A stretch of 64,000 nucleotides of DNA from Burkholderiales bacterium PBB2 (GCA_002255955.1 NKIM01000014.1:1-64000), one strand, 5' to 3'; numbered from the stretch's first letter, positions 1 to 10,143 are shown. Notes: generated by a model from the letters alone, not told the origin. Numbers and translations: made by a program.

Positions 1-3000
1 GCTGGAGGCGGTGCCGTAGAAACCAGCCGGGGTGTAGCCCTGCACCCGGATGACCGGGTTGTTGTTGAAGCTCACCGAGCCGGCATTCGTGCCGCCCGAC
101 ACGCCCGTGGTCGGGTTGTAGGTGCCGGCTTGGATGTACAGGTAGAAGGGGAAAGGCCACCAGCTGCCCTGCCCTGCATTGATGTCCGCATTGATCACCA
201 CATTGCTGGCGCCGATGTCCACCATCTCGTAGTTCAGCGGGGTGGCCGGCAGCGTCACCGTGTTGAAGCCGTGCAGGTTCACATAGCGTGCACCGCCTTG
301 GCGCAGGGTGTTCACACCGCCGCTGGTGGTGTAGTAGGCCCCGGTGTAGCGTGTCGGGTTGCTCGGATCCACGTAGGGGCCCAGGCTTTGCGGGCTCAGG
401 CTGACCCGCTGGCTGCCGCTGACGCCGGTGATGCCCGAGGTCAGGTCCAGCACACTGCTTTGCAGGATCAGGTTGGCCGGCAAGCTCAGGGTGCCCACAT
501 TGTTGTTGTCGCCACCAAAGCCCTGGCCGTTGCGCCCGACCGTGTTGAAGCTGTACTTGTTGACGCCGGCCAGGTCTTGGTAAATGCCCGACCACAGCCT
601 CAGCGTGAAGGCATTGAGCTTGGCGCCTGGCACCCCGGTTGCATCGATATTGCGGGCCAGCACGGTGTAGCTGCCGGCATTCGTCACATCCGTCAAATTC
701 GGCAACTTCACATCGCGGAAGCCAGCCAGGTACACAGAGCTGGCCACATTGCCAGTGCCCAACAATTTGACCGAAGCATCAAGGTCCTGGCGCAGCAAGG
801 TGTTGCTGCTGTTCACACCGTTGCGCAGATCGAAAGCTGTGCCGGTGATGGTCTTGCCCGCCGTGATGCTGAGCTCACCCTTGAGGTTTTGCCAGCCACT
901 GGCATTGCTCGTCGTACCCGCCAAGCCGCCCAGGGTGCTGCCCAAGGGATCGAAGCTGGCCGCGATCAATTTGACGGCGCCAACGCTGGTCAGATTGCCT
1001 TGCAGATTGATCTGGTTGGCAAAAACCTCGACGGTGCCGCCTTTGACGTCGGACGCAAGCGTCACGGTGTCAAAGCCATCCATGAGCAAGCTGCCCACCG
1101 AGGTGCTGCTCCACGCCACATTGCTGCCAGAGACGCTTTTGCGCACGCCCGTGCTGTCGACCAAGCCCGAGCGCAGATCGAGCAGGCCGGTGTAGGTCAG
1201 CGTCTTGCTGCCCAGGTCCAGCGATCCGATCTTGTTGGCCCAGTTGCTGTTGGTGTAGTTGCCCAAGGTGCTGCCGGCCGTGGTCTCGAACATGCCGGCG
1301 TTCAAGGTCAGATCGGCCGTGCTGATGTTGGCACCCACGGTGATGTTCTTCGCCGCCACATTGACCGTGCCCGAGGGCACCACAATGCCGACTCCGCCGG
1401 CTCGCGAATTGCTGAGGGTCACATCGCTGAAACCGTACAGCCTCACATTGCTTCCGGCATTGGCGCTGTTGTTCCAGTTCAGCTGACTGTCACTGAAATT
1501 GCTGCGCGTGCCGTTGGAGGTGTCGACACTGCCCGAGCTGGTGTAACCCAACCCCGAAGCCAAGGTCATGGCGTAGCTGTAGGAAAGCACCGCGGCCGGG
1601 TCCAGCAGGATCCGACCTGTGCCGTTCTGCCAGCCATTGCCCGGCGTGCCGCCTTTGTAGGCGGCGTACACGTTCGACGTCGTGCCGCCGCTGAAATTCT
1701 TCATCAGGTACACGTCTCGCCCGGCGTACAAATTGGTGCCAGAACCGCCCGTGATGTTCTCGTTGACGTGGATGTCGCGCTTGGCGGTGAAGCTGCTTGA
1801 ATAGGTGGTGACGTCGGCGTTGAGCACGATGTCCCGATCTGCCGTCAGGGTCAGATTGCCCTTGCTGGCACTACCGCCGCTGCCGTAGTTGATGGCCGTG
1901 CCGGCATTGAGCGTGATGTCCCCATTGCCCGCCCCCGCCGTGCCGCTGTTGGTCGTGGTGATCACCACATTGCCGCTGGCCAGGGCCGTGTTGATCACCC
2001 CCACATCGATCTGGCTGGCCGCCGCCCCCGTGCTCGGCGTGTACGTGCTCGTCGGCGCGCTCACCGTCGTGCCGATATTGCTGTTGCTGCCGCTGAAGTT
2101 GCCAATCACGATGTCCGCCGGGTCCAGCAGCCACTCGCCCGCCACCACCTTGACCGCATCGGTCTTGAGCCAGTCGCCCGAGGTTTCGATGAAACCCTCC
2201 CGGCTTTGCAGCTGCGCACCCGACACATCCGTGCTGCGCGCCAGCACGCCCGTCTTGGGGTCTCGGCCGATGATGATGTCGCCACCCTTGCTGCCCGTTG
2301 CAGCGCTGTCCGCCACGATGCTGCCGCTGACCCGGATCTGCCCCTGGTCGCTCAGCAGGCTGACCTCGCCGCCTTGCGCCGCGCTGCTGTCGATCCGCCC
2401 GGCCTGCAAGAGGCTGGCCACCGTCTGGTTGAGCGACTCGGCGCGCAGGAACACCTGCCCACCTTCGGTCACGATCACGCCGTCCTTGGCATTGGCCACC
2501 GCCGCCTGCACCGCCGAAGGGCTCAACTCCATGCGGATCTTGCCGCTGCCGCTCAGCGCAATGCTGACCTGCTCCGCCGCCGCCAGGCCCACCGCGCCGC
2601 CCTGCGTCGCAATCGTGCCCGCATTCGTCACCGTGGAGCCCAGCAAGGCCACATAGCCGCCAGGCGCGGCCTCCAGACGGCCTTCGTTGCTGATGCTGCC
2701 CGTGCTGCCCTCACGCTGGAAGCGCAGGCGCCCCGCCATGAAGTCTGCATCGCTGATGCCCAGCGTCGAGGCGGTGAAGCTGCTGGCGCTGACGCTGCCG
2801 TCCTTGCCAAACACAATGCCATTCGGATTGACCAGGACCACCTGGCCATTGGCCTGCACACGGCCCAGAATCTGCGAGGCGTCGCCGCCCACCACCCGGT
2901 TGAGCAGCACCGATTGCGCCGTCGGCTGATCGATCTTCACCAGGCTCGATGCGCCCACATTGAAGCTCTGCCAGTTCAACACCGCCTTGTCGCTGCTCTG

Positions 3001-3282
3001 ACGGATCTGCATCTGTCCCGCGGCCGACTGCACCGTCGCCGCACCTTGCGCCAGCTGCGCCCCCGTCGGCAGCGCCTGGCTGCCCAGCTGCGCCCACGCC
3101 GCACTCGTCAGCGCCAGCGACGCCAACACCGCGCCCACATAAGCTCCTGCACCCGCAAGCGCTGCATCAGCCGCAGCACGCGCACCGCTGGCCGTCTTGC
3201 CCTGCCCCACCGCATGCTCACCCACCGCCACCAGCGCTCCCACGCGCTTGGAATACACCGTCTTGTAGCAACCTGCGTTCAT
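1..3282 (-). CDS. Two-partner-secretion (TpsA) filamentous hemagglutinin-like adhesin, 5' part
   Basis: An open frame of 1094 codons starts at ATG 3282 after a GGGGAG ribosome site and runs without a stop past the left edge. The first ~25 residues (MNAGCYKTVYSKRVGALVAV) match the extended signal peptide region of large autotransporters and TPS exoproteins. A hydrophobic Ala-rich signal segment ending in AWAQ follows. Next comes a TPS secretion domain (about residues 65-330) with the hallmark stretches NWQSFNVG and VNPNGIVFG. The rest is Ser/Thr/Gly/Asn-rich and repetitive, as expected of a secreted beta-helix. The family is exported through a dedicated TpsB outer-membrane pore and acts in adhesion, aggregation or contact inhibition. 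The partner gene and the C-terminus are not visible, so the precise role is open. Confidence 0.88.
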   Translation of the reverse strand, partial: MNAGCYKTVYSKRVGALVAVGEHAVGQGKTASGARAAADAALAGAGAYVGAVLASLALTSAAWAQLGSQALPTGAQLAQGAATVQSAAGQMQIRQSSDKAVLNWQSFNVGASSLVKIDQPTAQSVLLNRVVGGDASQILGRVQANGQVVLVNPNGIVFGKDGSVSASSFTASTLGISDADFMAGRLRFQREGSTGSISNEGRLEAAPGGYVALLGSTVTNAGTIATQGGAVGLAAAEQVSIALSGSGKIRMELSPSAVQAAVANAKDGVIVTEGGQVFLRAESLNQTVASLLQAGRIDSSAAQGGEVSLLSDQGQIRVSGSIVADSAATGSKGGDIIIGRDPKTGVLARSTDVSGAQLQSREGFIETSGDWLKTDAVKVVAGEWLLDPADIVIGNFSGSNSNIGTTVSAPTSTYTPSTGAAASQIDVGVINTALASGNVVITTTNSGTAGAGNGDITLNAGTAINYGSGGSASKGNLTLTADRDIVLNADVTTYSSSFTAKRDIHVNENITGGSGTNLYAGRDVYLMKNFSGGTTSNVYAAYKGGTPGNGWQNGTGRILLDPAAVLSYSYAMTLASGLGYTSSGSVDTSNGTRSNFSDSQLNWNNSANAGSNVRLYGFSDVTLSNSRAGGVGIVVPSGTVNVAAKNITVGANISTADLTLNAGMFETTAGSTLGNYTNSNWANKIGSLDLGSKTLTYTGLLDLRSGLVDSTGVRKSVSGSNVAWSSTSVGSLLMDGFDTVTLASDVKGGTVEVFANQINLQGNLTSVGAVKLIAASFDPLGSTLGGLAGTTSNASGWQNLKGELSITAGKTITGTAFDLRNGVNSSNTLLRQDLDASVKLLGTGNVASSVYLAGFRDVKLPNLTDVTNAGSYTVLARNIDATGVPGAKLNAFTLRLWSGIYQDLAGVNKYSFNTVGRNGQGFGGDNNNVGTLSLPANLILQSSVLDLTSGITGVSGSQRVSLSPQSLGPYVDPSNPTRYTGAYYTTSGGVNTLRQGGARYVNLHGFNTVTLPATPLNYEMVDIGASNVVINADINAGQGSWWPFPFYLYIQAGTYNPTTGVSGGTNAGSVSFNNNPVIRVQGYTPAGFYGTASS

Positions 3283-3543
3283 AGAGCTCCCCGTGCGCCA
3301 AACTGCCTGCGACTCAGCAATACGGGAAATTCTGGCACCGCGGTTTCCAAATGAGGATGTGCGAATACCACACCAAAACCGTCAATTCGTGAAGAAAATC
3401 CTCTTCATTTAATAAAAATGATAAAAACGACCTAAGTGCATCGCGGTGAAATGCAGCAACCCGTGATCGGCCAGGACCCGCGATGTCTCGCTCTCATGCC
3501 GAAGCCTGCCCCCCTGCCCGTCGATCCTCAAAGCCAACAGACG
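3283..3543. other. Intergenic region upstream of the adhesin gene
   Basis: This AT-rich stretch (most marked at 3360-3435) separates the adhesin start from the terminator of the GGDEF-like gene. It must hold the adhesin promoter. On the minus strand a TTGACG hexamer is visible near 3388-3393, but no convincing -10 box at normal spacing was found. No gene is seen. Confidence 0.4.
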
Positions 3544-3573
3544 AAAAAAAACCCGCCACAGGCATGGCGGGTT
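3544..3573 (-). terminator. Rho-independent terminator of the PAS/GGDEF-like gene
   Basis: On the minus strand a perfect 9-bp stem (AACCCGCCA / TGGCGGGTT) with a six-base loop is followed by a run of T. It lies 45 bases beyond the stop codon at 3618 and insulates the adhesin gene from the upstream genes. Confidence 0.9.
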
Positions 3574-3617
3574 CTTGTGGGCAGCTGCGCTGCCTTGGCA
3601 GCTCGGCGGGCCTGGGC

Positions 3618-4559
3618 TCAGCCGGCCAGTTCCTCAAATGCCCCTGCAGAGATGAAGACCCGCACGCTGTCACCGCCGGCGGCCTTGGCTTCGGTGCAGG
3701 CCAGGGCAGCGGCACCGAGGACGGCGTCCACGGATTCGAGCGAGGCTTGCAGTTGCACCACGCCCAGGCAAGCCTTGACGCGGGTCCGATGCAGGCCCCA
3801 GCGCAGGCGGTAGGCGGCGATGCCGGCGCGCATCTTCTCGGCCACGATCTCGGCATAGTGCTGGTCGCAATTGGGCAGCAGCACGGCGAAATGGTCGTCT
3901 TCCAGTCGGGCCACCAGGTCGGAGGCTCGCACCTTGGTGATCAGGAGCTGGCCCAGGCCGTAGAGGAAATGGTCGCCCACCTCGGCGCCCATGCCGGCCA
4001 CGACCTCGCCGAACTTGTCGATGTCGATCCACAGCACCGAGACCGGCTCATGGCGGCGGCTGCCCACATGCTCGGTCAGGCGGCGCTCAAACTCGCGGCG
4101 ATTGGCCAGCTCGGTCAGCACATCGTGCTTGGCCGTCCAGGTCGGCTGCATGCGCTGCTGGCGCGCGACGGTGACGTCGTCGACGATCCAGAGCGACTCG
4201 CCGCCCGGCTGGTCCCAATGCACCGGCGTCGCCTGCAGGCGGCCCCAGAAACGGCTGCCGTCGCGGCGCACGAACTCGATTTCGTCGTCCAGGGGCTTGC
4301 CACTGACGAAGGCGGCATGCGTGCGTTCTTGGAGCGACTGGTGGGAGGCATCGGACACCTGCACGCTGCGCGTGCCCTGACCGGCGAGATCGGTTTCGTC
4401 GCCATGTCCGAAGAGGTGGTTGAACTGCTCGCTGACCACCTCGAACTGACCGTTCTTGACGAAGCCCGCGGCCACGGGGGCGCGCACCATCAGGGCGCGC
4501 ATGCGGGCCGCGATCACATCGCTGGCGCCCTCGGCTGCGGCTTGCGGCTGTGTTGCCAT
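3618..4559 (-). CDS. PAS domain protein with degenerate GGDEF domain
   Basis: The 313-residue soluble protein has a PAS-like sensor (about 25-135) and a C-terminal diguanylate-cyclase fold (about 140-300). The metal-binding DIDKF motif is present at about 177-181, but the GGDEF signature is replaced by EDDHF (about 220-224). Canonical cyclases need the Gly-Gly turn, so activity is doubtful. Five residues upstream sits RASD (about 211-214), in the position of the RxxD inhibitory c-di-GMP-binding site, and it is intact. The protein may therefore bind c-di-GMP rather than make it (inference). I chose the second ATG (4559): it lies six bases after AAGGAG, while the ATG at 4565 abuts that site. 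dut and coaBC are upstream on the same strand. Confidence 0.85.
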   Translation of the reverse strand: MATQPQAAAEGASDVIAARMRALMVRAPVAAGFVKNGQFEVVSEQFNHLFGHGDETDLAGQGTRSVQVSDASHQSLQERTHAAFVSGKPLDDEIEFVRRDGSRFWGRLQATPVHWDQPGGESLWIVDDVTVARQQRMQPTWTAKHDVLTELANRREFERRLTEHVGSRRHEPVSVLWIDIDKFGEVVAGMGAEVGDHFLYGLGQLLITKVRASDLVARLEDDHFAVLLPNCDQHYAEIVAEKMRAGIAAYRLRWGLHRTRVKACLGVVQLQASLESVDAVLGAAALACTEAKAAGGDSVRVFISAGAFEELAG

Positions 4560-4748
4560 CTGCATCTCCTTTGTGTCGGCTGTCCCACCGATGTTTCAAC
4601 TATCGCAGGTGTAAGGCTTTTCAGCCATCCGCAATGCGCCGAACAGGGCAGAGAAGACGCTCCATTTGATGCAAGCCCTAGATTCACACCGGATGAGATG
4701 CCGCGCTGCAGCGTGGTGCAGCGTCGACAGTGCGGCTCTCAGCGCCGC

Positions 4749-5207
4749 TCAGTGCTTGCCGGTGGAGCCGAAACCGCCCTCGCCCCGGCTGCTGGCGTCG
4801 CCAAACTCCTCAACGCGGCGGAAGGCCGCCTGCACCACGGGCACCAAGACCAGCTGGGCGATGCGCTCGAAAGGCTGGATCACAAATTCACTCTGACCCC
4901 GGTTCCAGCAGCTGACCATGAGCTGGCCCTGGTAGTCGGAATCGATCAGGCCGACCAGATTGCCGAGCACGATGCCATGTTTGTGTCCCAGGCCCGAGCG
5001 CGGCAGGATGAGGGCGGCGAGACCCGGGTCGCCGATGTGGATGGCCAGGCCGGTGGGGATCAGGGTGGTCTGGCCCGGCGCCAGCGTGATGGGCGCATCG
5101 AGGCAGGCGCGCAGGTCCAGGCCGGCACTGCCAGGCGTGGCATAGCTGGGCACCTGCTCGGCCATGCGGGGGTCCAGGACTTTGAGATCGACGGTGGTGG
5201 TGGTCAT
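4749..5207 (-). CDS. dut: dUTP diphosphatase (dUTPase)
   Basis: A 152-residue homotrimeric dUTPase, normal length. It hydrolyses dUTP to dUMP and pyrophosphate, keeping uracil out of DNA and supplying dTMP synthesis. The family motifs are in order: [11 protein letters not shown] (motif 1), [16 protein letters not shown] (motif 2), [11 protein letters not shown] (motif 3 with the catalytic Asp), [12 protein letters not shown] (motif 4) and the Gly-rich C-terminal arm [10 protein letters not shown] (motif 5). It follows coaBC by 30 bases on the same strand, a pairing common in proteobacteria and probably an operon. Confidence 0.97.
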   Translation of the reverse strand: MTTTTVDLKVLDPRMAEQVPSYATPGSAGLDLRACLDAPITLAPGQTTLIPTGLAIHIGDPGLAALILPRSGLGHKHGIVLGNLVGLIDSDYQGQLMVSCWNRGQSEFVIQPFERIAQLVLVPVVQAAFRRVEEFGDASSRGEGGFGSTGKH

Positions 5208-5237
5208 GAGAATCAGAAAAGAAAACGAAGAAGGCAG

Positions 5238-6458
5238 TCAGACGCGGCGGGCGATCTCGGCCACCAGCTGACGGGCCAGGCTGAGCTTGTCGGCGCGGGG
5301 CAGCTCGCGCTCGCCCTCGGCATCGATCAGCAGCAAGGCGTTGTCATCACGGCCGAAGGTGGCGGGGCCGATATTGCCGACGACGAGCTCCACCTTTTTG
5401 CGCAGCAGCTTGTCGCGGCCGTGGCGGGCCAGATCCTGGCTCTCCGCGGCAAAGCCCACGCACAGGCGCGGGCGCTGCCCGGCCGGCAGGGCTGCCACCG
5501 ACGCCAGGATGTCGGGGTTTTCGGTCATCTCGAACGCCGGCGGGCGATTGCCCCGGCTCGGATCTTTCTTGATCTTGTGCGCGCTCGCCGCCAGCGGCCG
5601 CCAATCGGCCACGGCCGCGGTGGCGACGAAGAGCTCATGCTGTGCCGCCAAGGGCAGCACGGCATCGAACATCTGCTGCGCGCTTTGCACATCGATGCGG
5701 CGCACATGGCGGGGCGTGGGCAGGTGCACCGGGCCAGCCACCAGGGTCACCTCGGCGCCAGCCTCGGCGGCAGCACGTGCGATCGCAAAACCCATCTTGC
5801 CGCTGGAGAGGTTGGTGATGCCGCGCACCGGGTCCAGGGCTTCGAAGGTCGGGCCGGCCGTGATCAAGAGCTTGCGGCCCGCCAAAAGCTTGGGCTGGAA
5901 GAACGCGATCAGCTCGTCCAGCAACTCGGCCGCTTCCAGCATGCGGCCATCGCCGGTTTCACCGCAGGCCTGCTCGCCGTTGCCGGGGCCGAGCACGATG
6001 CCGCCGTCGGCGCGCAGCTGGGCGATATTGCGCTGCGTGGCCGGGTGGGCCCACATCTCGCGGTTCATGGCCGGCGCCACCAGCAGCGGGCAGCGATCGC
6101 TGGGCCGCGCCAGGGCGGTGAGGCTCAGCAAATCATCGGCCCGGCCCTGCACCAGTTTGGCGATGCAGTCGGCGCTGGCTGGGGCGACCAGCATCAGATC
6201 GGCCTCGCGGCTCAGATTGATGTGGGCCATATTGTTGGGCTCGCGCGCGTCCCATTGGCTGGTGGCCACCGTGCGGCCCGACAGGGCCTGCATGGTGACG
6301 GCGGTGATGAAGTGCTCGGCCGCTTCGCTCATCAGCACCTGCACCGTGGCACCCGCCTTGGTCAGGAGCCGGGTCAGCTCGGCGCTCTTGTAGCAGGCAA
6401 TGCCGCCGGACAGGGCCAGCAAGATGTGGCGGCCGGCCAGAGATGTGGATTCAGACAT
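5238..6458 (-). CDS. coaBC: Bifunctional phosphopantothenoylcysteine decarboxylase / phosphopantothenate-cysteine ligase
   Basis: A 406-residue fusion for two steps of coenzyme A synthesis. The N-terminal flavoprotein (CoaC, to about 190) has the start LLALSGGIACYKSAEL, the catalytic His region MAHINLSR, the substrate loop APAMNREMW and the GEQACGETGDGRM clamp. The C-terminal ligase (CoaB) has ITAGPTFEALDPVRGITNLSSG, KKDPSRG-like and KLLRKKVELVVGN elements. The ATG at 6458 is preferred over an upstream in-frame GTG at 6467, because the domain begins about ten residues after it. It is co-oriented with dut. Confidence 0.96.
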   Translation of the reverse strand: MSESTSLAGRHILLALSGGIACYKSAELTRLLTKAGATVQVLMSEAAEHFITAVTMQALSGRTVATSQWDAREPNNMAHINLSREADLMLVAPASADCIAKLVQGRADDLLSLTALARPSDRCPLLVAPAMNREMWAHPATQRNIAQLRADGGIVLGPGNGEQACGETGDGRMLEAAELLDELIAFFQPKLLAGRKLLITAGPTFEALDPVRGITNLSSGKMGFAIARAAAEAGAEVTLVAGPVHLPTPRHVRRIDVQSAQQMFDAVLPLAAQHELFVATAAVADWRPLAASAHKIKKDPSRGNRPPAFEMTENPDILASVAALPAGQRPRLCVGFAAESQDLARHGRDKLLRKKVELVVGNIGPATFGRDDNALLLIDAEGERELPRADKLSLARQLVAEIARRV

Positions 6459-6519
6459 GGGCGGCACTCTAGCAGCTGTGCCGCAGGCTTCGGCCTGCCA
6501 GCCCTTATGCTCAGGGCCT

Positions 6520-7296
6520 ATGCCCGTGGACTACCTCGCTCAGCTGACCGCGCCGGAACGCAGCGCGCGCAGCAATCTGCACCTGGGCGCCGGCCTGGCC
6601 TTTGTGGCCGGTGCGCTCAATGCCGGCGGCTTTCTGGCCGTGGGCCAGTACACCTCGCACATGACCGGCCTGGTCTCGGCCAGCACCGACCACATCGCCC
6701 TGGGCCAGTTCGGCCTGGCCTTCAGCGCCCTGCTGGCGGTGGCGGCGTTTGTGGCGGGCGCGGCCAGTACGGCGCTGCTGGTCAACTACGGCCTGCGCCA
6801 CCGGCCGCGCTGGGCCTATGTGCCGACGCTCTTGCTGGAGGCGGCATTGCTGCTGATCTTCGGCCTGATCGGCAGCCAGCTGATGCCGCACCAGATCCTG
6901 CGGGTCTCGCTGACCGCCGTGCTGCTGTGCTTTGTGATGGGCTTGCAGAACGCCCTGATCACCAAGATCTCGCATGCCGAGATCCGCACCACCCATGTCA
7001 CCGGCCTGCTGACCGATCTGGGCCTGGAGCTGGGGCGTTTGCTCTACTGGAACCGGGCGCCGGTGGGGCCCACCCAAGCGCGCGTGGTGGCCAACCGGCA
7101 ACGCCTGCGCATCCACCTGAGCTTGGTGCTGGCCTTTTTTGTCGGTGGCTTGATCGGCGCCTTGGGCTTCAAGCACGCTGGCTTCATCGCCACCCTGCCC
7201 TTGGCCCTGGGCCTGGTGCTGCTGGCCGGGGCCAGCCTGCTCAGGCCAGCGGGCGGCGCCGGAACACCAGATCCCACACCCCGTGGCCCAGCTTGA
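6520..7296 (+). CDS. DUF1275 (YoaK-like) integral membrane protein
   Basis: A 258-residue protein with about six hydrophobic helices. The family signature is clear: [20 protein letters not shown] near the N-terminus and the later [20 protein letters not shown] segment. Function is unknown for the family. The start at 6520 is the first ATG that leaves a short cytosolic lead ([10 protein letters not shown]) before the first helix; the frame is open further upstream but overlaps the coaBC promoter region. Its 3' end overlaps the convergent trmB by 56 bases. Confidence 0.88.
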   Translation: MPVDYLAQLTAPERSARSNLHLGAGLAFVAGALNAGGFLAVGQYTSHMTGLVSASTDHIALGQFGLAFSALLAVAAFVAGAASTALLVNYGLRHRPRWAYVPTLLLEAALLLIFGLIGSQLMPHQILRVSLTAVLLCFVMGLQNALITKISHAEIRTTHVTGLLTDLGLELGRLLYWNRAPVGPTQARVVANRQRLRIHLSLVLAFFVGGLIGALGFKHAGFIATLPLALGLVLLAGASLLRPAGGAGTPDPTPRGPA

Positions 7297-7981
7297 GGCC
7301 GCGGTTCTCGAACTTGGTCAGCGGGCGATAGCTGGGCTTTTCCGCGTAGCCGGCGGCCGTGTTTTCCAGCAGCGCTTCGGCGCCCAGGACTTCCAGCATC
7401 TGCTGGGCATAGGGCTCCCAGTCGGTGGCGCAGTGCAGATAGCCGCCGGGGCGGATGTGCTTGACGAGCTTGGCCACGAACTCGGGCTGGATCAGGCGGC
7501 GCTTGTTGTGGCGCTTCTTGTGCCAGGGGTCGGGGAAGTAGATGTGCACGCCGGCCAGCGAAGCCGGGGCGATCATCTGCTCCAGCACCTCGACGGCGTC
7601 GTGCTGGAAGATGCGGATATTGCTGAGCTGCTTTTCCTCGATGTGCTTGAGCAGCGCGCCGACGCCGGGCTCATGCACCTCGCAGCCGATGAAGTCATGG
7701 TCGGCCAAGGTCTGGGCGATCTTGGCGGTGGCATCACCCATGCCGAAACCGATCTCGAACACCACCGGTGCTTCTCGGCCGAACACAGCCGCGGTGTCCA
7801 GGCGCTGGCCCGCTTGGAAGGGCAGCACGAACTTGGGGCCCAGCTCGGCCAGGGCTTTGACCTGGCCCGAGCCCATGCGGCCAGCGCGCACCACAAAGCT
7901 CTTGATGCCGCGGCGGGGCGAGCCGCCATCCGGGCTGTCGGGCGTGGCGGGAGCGGGCGTGGCGTCGTCGATATCAGGCAT
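7241..7981 (-). CDS. trmB: tRNA (guanine-46-N7)-methyltransferase
   Basis: A 246-residue SAM-dependent methyltransferase forming m7G46 in the tRNA variable loop. Visible motifs are the SAM-binding [10 protein letters not shown], the acidic [10 protein letters not shown], the catalytic core [16 protein letters not shown] and the C-terminal [21 protein letters not shown]. The start ATG 7981 ([11 protein letters not shown]) gives a Pro/Ala-rich, poorly conserved lead of about 25 residues; the longer open frame upstream lacks family similarity. It overlaps the convergent DUF1275 gene at its 3' end. Confidence 0.96.
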   Translation of the reverse strand: MPDIDDATPAPATPDSPDGGSPRRGIKSFVVRAGRMGSGQVKALAELGPKFVLPFQAGQRLDTAAVFGREAPVVFEIGFGMGDATAKIAQTLADHDFIGCEVHEPGVGALLKHIEEKQLSNIRIFQHDAVEVLEQMIAPASLAGVHIYFPDPWHKKRHNKRRLIQPEFVAKLVKHIRPGGYLHCATDWEPYAQQMLEVLGAEALLENTAAGYAEKPSYRPLTKFENRGLKLGHGVWDLVFRRRPLA

Positions 7982-8037
7982 GGCAGGCGGTACAGCAGTG
8001 ATCGGGTGGATGCAGGAGGATCCACGGGGCGTGAAGT

Positions 8038-9354
8038 CTAGCCGACCCGGGCCTGGATCAGGTCTGCGGCAGCCCAAGTCGCCTCAGGCTCGCTGACACG
8101 GCAGGCCGCCAGCACGGCGGCCGCGGCGCGCTCGGCTACAAAGTCGTCGGCCGCATGGACCATCGCGAACGGCTGGCCGGCCTCGAGCACGGTGCCCAAG
8201 GGCAAGACATTCGAGAGGCCCACGCGCACATCGATGCGGTCGCCCGCTTGGCGCCGACCGCCTCCCAGTTCGACCACGGCAAGACCAATCTCGCGCGTCT
8301 GCATCGCGCTCAAACGGCCCACGCGCGGCGCACAGACCGGGCGCTGCACCGGCGCGGCAGCCAGGTATTGCTCGGGCCGCTCCAGCAGATCGGCCGGTCC
8401 ACCCTGGGCCGCCACCATCTGCGCGAACTTTTCGGCCGCGGCGCCGCTGTCCAGGGCCGCTTGCAGCTTGGCCTCCGCTTCCTCGGAATTGGCCGCCAAG
8501 CCGCCCAGCTGCAGCATCTCGCCGGCCAGGGCCAGGGTCAGGGCATGCAGGCGCGGTTCACGCAGCTCGCCACGCAGATAGCGCAGCGCTTCCAGCAACT
8601 CAAGGCTGTTGCCCACGGTCTGGCCCAGCACCTCGTTCATGTCGGTGATCAGGGCGCGGGTCGGCAGACCGGCACCGGCGGCCACGCCGACGATGCTGTG
8701 GGCCAGCTCCTGGGCCATCCAGGGCGAATCGGCAAAGGCGCCGTTGCCGCATTTCACGTCCATGACCAGGCCCTGCAGACCGGCGGCCAGCTTCTTGGAC
8801 AGGATGCTGGCGGTGATCAGGGGCACGCTCTCCACCGTGGCGCTGATGTCGCGCACGGCATAGAAGCGACCATCGGCCGGGGCCAGGTCGGCCGTCTGGC
8901 CGATGATGGCGCAGCCGACCTCGCGCACGATGCGCTCGAAGCGCGCGGCCTCGGGCGTGGCGCAAAAGCCGGGGATGGCCTCCAGCTTGTCCAGCGTGCC
9001 GCCCGTGTGGCCGAGGCCACGACCCGAGATCATGGGCACGAAGCCGCCACAGGCTGCCACCAGAGGCGCCAGCATCAGGCTGATCTTGTCGCCCACGCCG
9101 CCACTGGAATGCTTGTCCAACACCGGGCCGGGCAAATTCTGCCAGTGCATCTGTCGGCCCGAGTCCCGCATGGCGCGGGTCAAGGCCACGCACTCGGCCC
9201 GGCTCATGCCGCGCCAGAGGATGGCCATGGCCAGGGCCGCGATCTGGCCCTCGCTCCAGCTGCCATCGACCAGGCCGCGCACCAAGCTCTGGATCTGCGC
9301 TTCGGACAGCGCCGCGCCATCGCGCTTGGCGCGAATGATCTCCTGGGCCCGCAC
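8038..9354 (-). CDS. deoA: Thymidine phosphorylase
   Basis: A 438-residue enzyme that splits thymidine or deoxyuridine with phosphate into base and 2-deoxyribose-1-phosphate. The phosphate and substrate motif [20 protein letters not shown] and the later [10 protein letters not shown] are both present, and the length is normal. Translation starts at GTG 9354, 11 bases after the deoC stop. It is the last gene of the nucleoside operon. Confidence 0.96.
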   Translation of the reverse strand: MRAQEIIRAKRDGAALSEAQIQSLVRGLVDGSWSEGQIAALAMAILWRGMSRAECVALTRAMRDSGRQMHWQNLPGPVLDKHSSGGVGDKISLMLAPLVAACGGFVPMISGRGLGHTGGTLDKLEAIPGFCATPEAARFERIVREVGCAIIGQTADLAPADGRFYAVRDISATVESVPLITASILSKKLAAGLQGLVMDVKCGNGAFADSPWMAQELAHSIVGVAAGAGLPTRALITDMNEVLGQTVGNSLELLEALRYLRGELREPRLHALTLALAGEMLQLGGLAANSEEAEAKLQAALDSGAAAEKFAQMVAAQGGPADLLERPEQYLAAAPVQRPVCAPRVGRLSAMQTREIGLAVVELGGGRRQAGDRIDVRVGLSNVLPLGTVLEAGQPFAMVHAADDFVAERAAAAVLAACRVSEPEATWAAADLIQARVG

Positions 9355-9365
9355 GGCCGCTGCGC

Positions 9366-10133
9366 TCAGTAACTGGCGGTGCTGGCGGGCGCGGCCGTGC
9401 CGGACAGCACGGCTTCGATATCGCCCAGCAGGCCGCTGGCGCCGAAGCGCAGGCGGCGCGGGTTCAGCGCTGCGGCGCCGAGCTTGTCGGCCGCCAACTC
9501 CAGATAAACCTGGGCGTCAGTCACCGTGCGGATGCCACCCGAGGCCTTGAAGCCGGCCGAGACCAGGCCGCTGCCGGCGATCTCGCTGAGGATGTGGCGG
9601 GCGGCCAGCGGCGTGGCCGAGACCGCGGTCTTGCCGGTGCTGGTCTTGACGAAATCGGCGCCGGCCATCAAGGCCAAGCGGGCCGCGTCCGCGATCAGCT
9701 CGGGGGTCTTCAGCTCACCACTCTCGATGATGACCTTGAGCGTCAGCGGCCGGCTGGCATGGCGCACCTCGGCCAGGAACTCGGCGCACTCGCTGCGCTG
9801 GCCGGCCATCAGGGCGCGATACGGCAGGACCACATCGACTTCATCACCGCCGGCCGTGGCAATCGCCTGCACATCAGCCAGGGCACGGGCCAGATCGAGG
9901 GCGCCGTCCGGGAAGTTGGCCACGGCGGCCACCTTGATCTCGGCCGGCAAGGCCGCGCGCGCTTGCGCCACAAAACGCGGCCACACACAGACGGCCGCCA
10001 CCGGGCCGAAAGGCGTCTGGGCCCGCCGGCACAGGGCCGCGATGTCCTCGGCCGTGTCGGCGTCATTGAGGCTGGTCAGGTCCAGGCATTGCAGCGCCAG
10101 GCGCGCTGCGTCTTTCAGATCCAAAGAAGCCAT
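9366..10133 (-). CDS. deoC: Deoxyribose-phosphate aldolase
   Basis: A 255-residue class I aldolase that converts 2-deoxyribose-5-phosphate to acetaldehyde and glyceraldehyde-3-phosphate. The Schiff-base lysine lies in GADFVKTSTGK, and the second active-site lysine in GFKASGGIRT. It completes the deoxynucleoside degradation route begun by deoA and the phosphorylase. No phosphopentomutase (deoB), needed to link them, lies in this cluster. Confidence 0.97.
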   Translation of the reverse strand: MASLDLKDAARLALQCLDLTSLNDADTAEDIAALCRRAQTPFGPVAAVCVWPRFVAQARAALPAEIKVAAVANFPDGALDLARALADVQAIATAGGDEVDVVLPYRALMAGQRSECAEFLAEVRHASRPLTLKVIIESGELKTPELIADAARLALMAGADFVKTSTGKTAVSATPLAARHILSEIAGSGLVSAGFKASGGIRTVTDAQVYLELAADKLGAAALNPRRLRFGASGLLGDIEAVLSGTAAPASTASY

Positions 10134-10143
10134 GGAAGTACGC

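Noticed and set aside
130-1800. Plus-strand frame of 556 codons
   Set aside because: It mirrors the codon phase of the minus-strand adhesin gene and has Ala/Gln/His/Arg-rich composition without any family motif.
3483-7331. Plus-strand frame of 1282 codons
   Set aside because: It runs antisense to the GGDEF-like protein, dut and coaBC, all of which have complete motifs. It is a GC-driven shadow.
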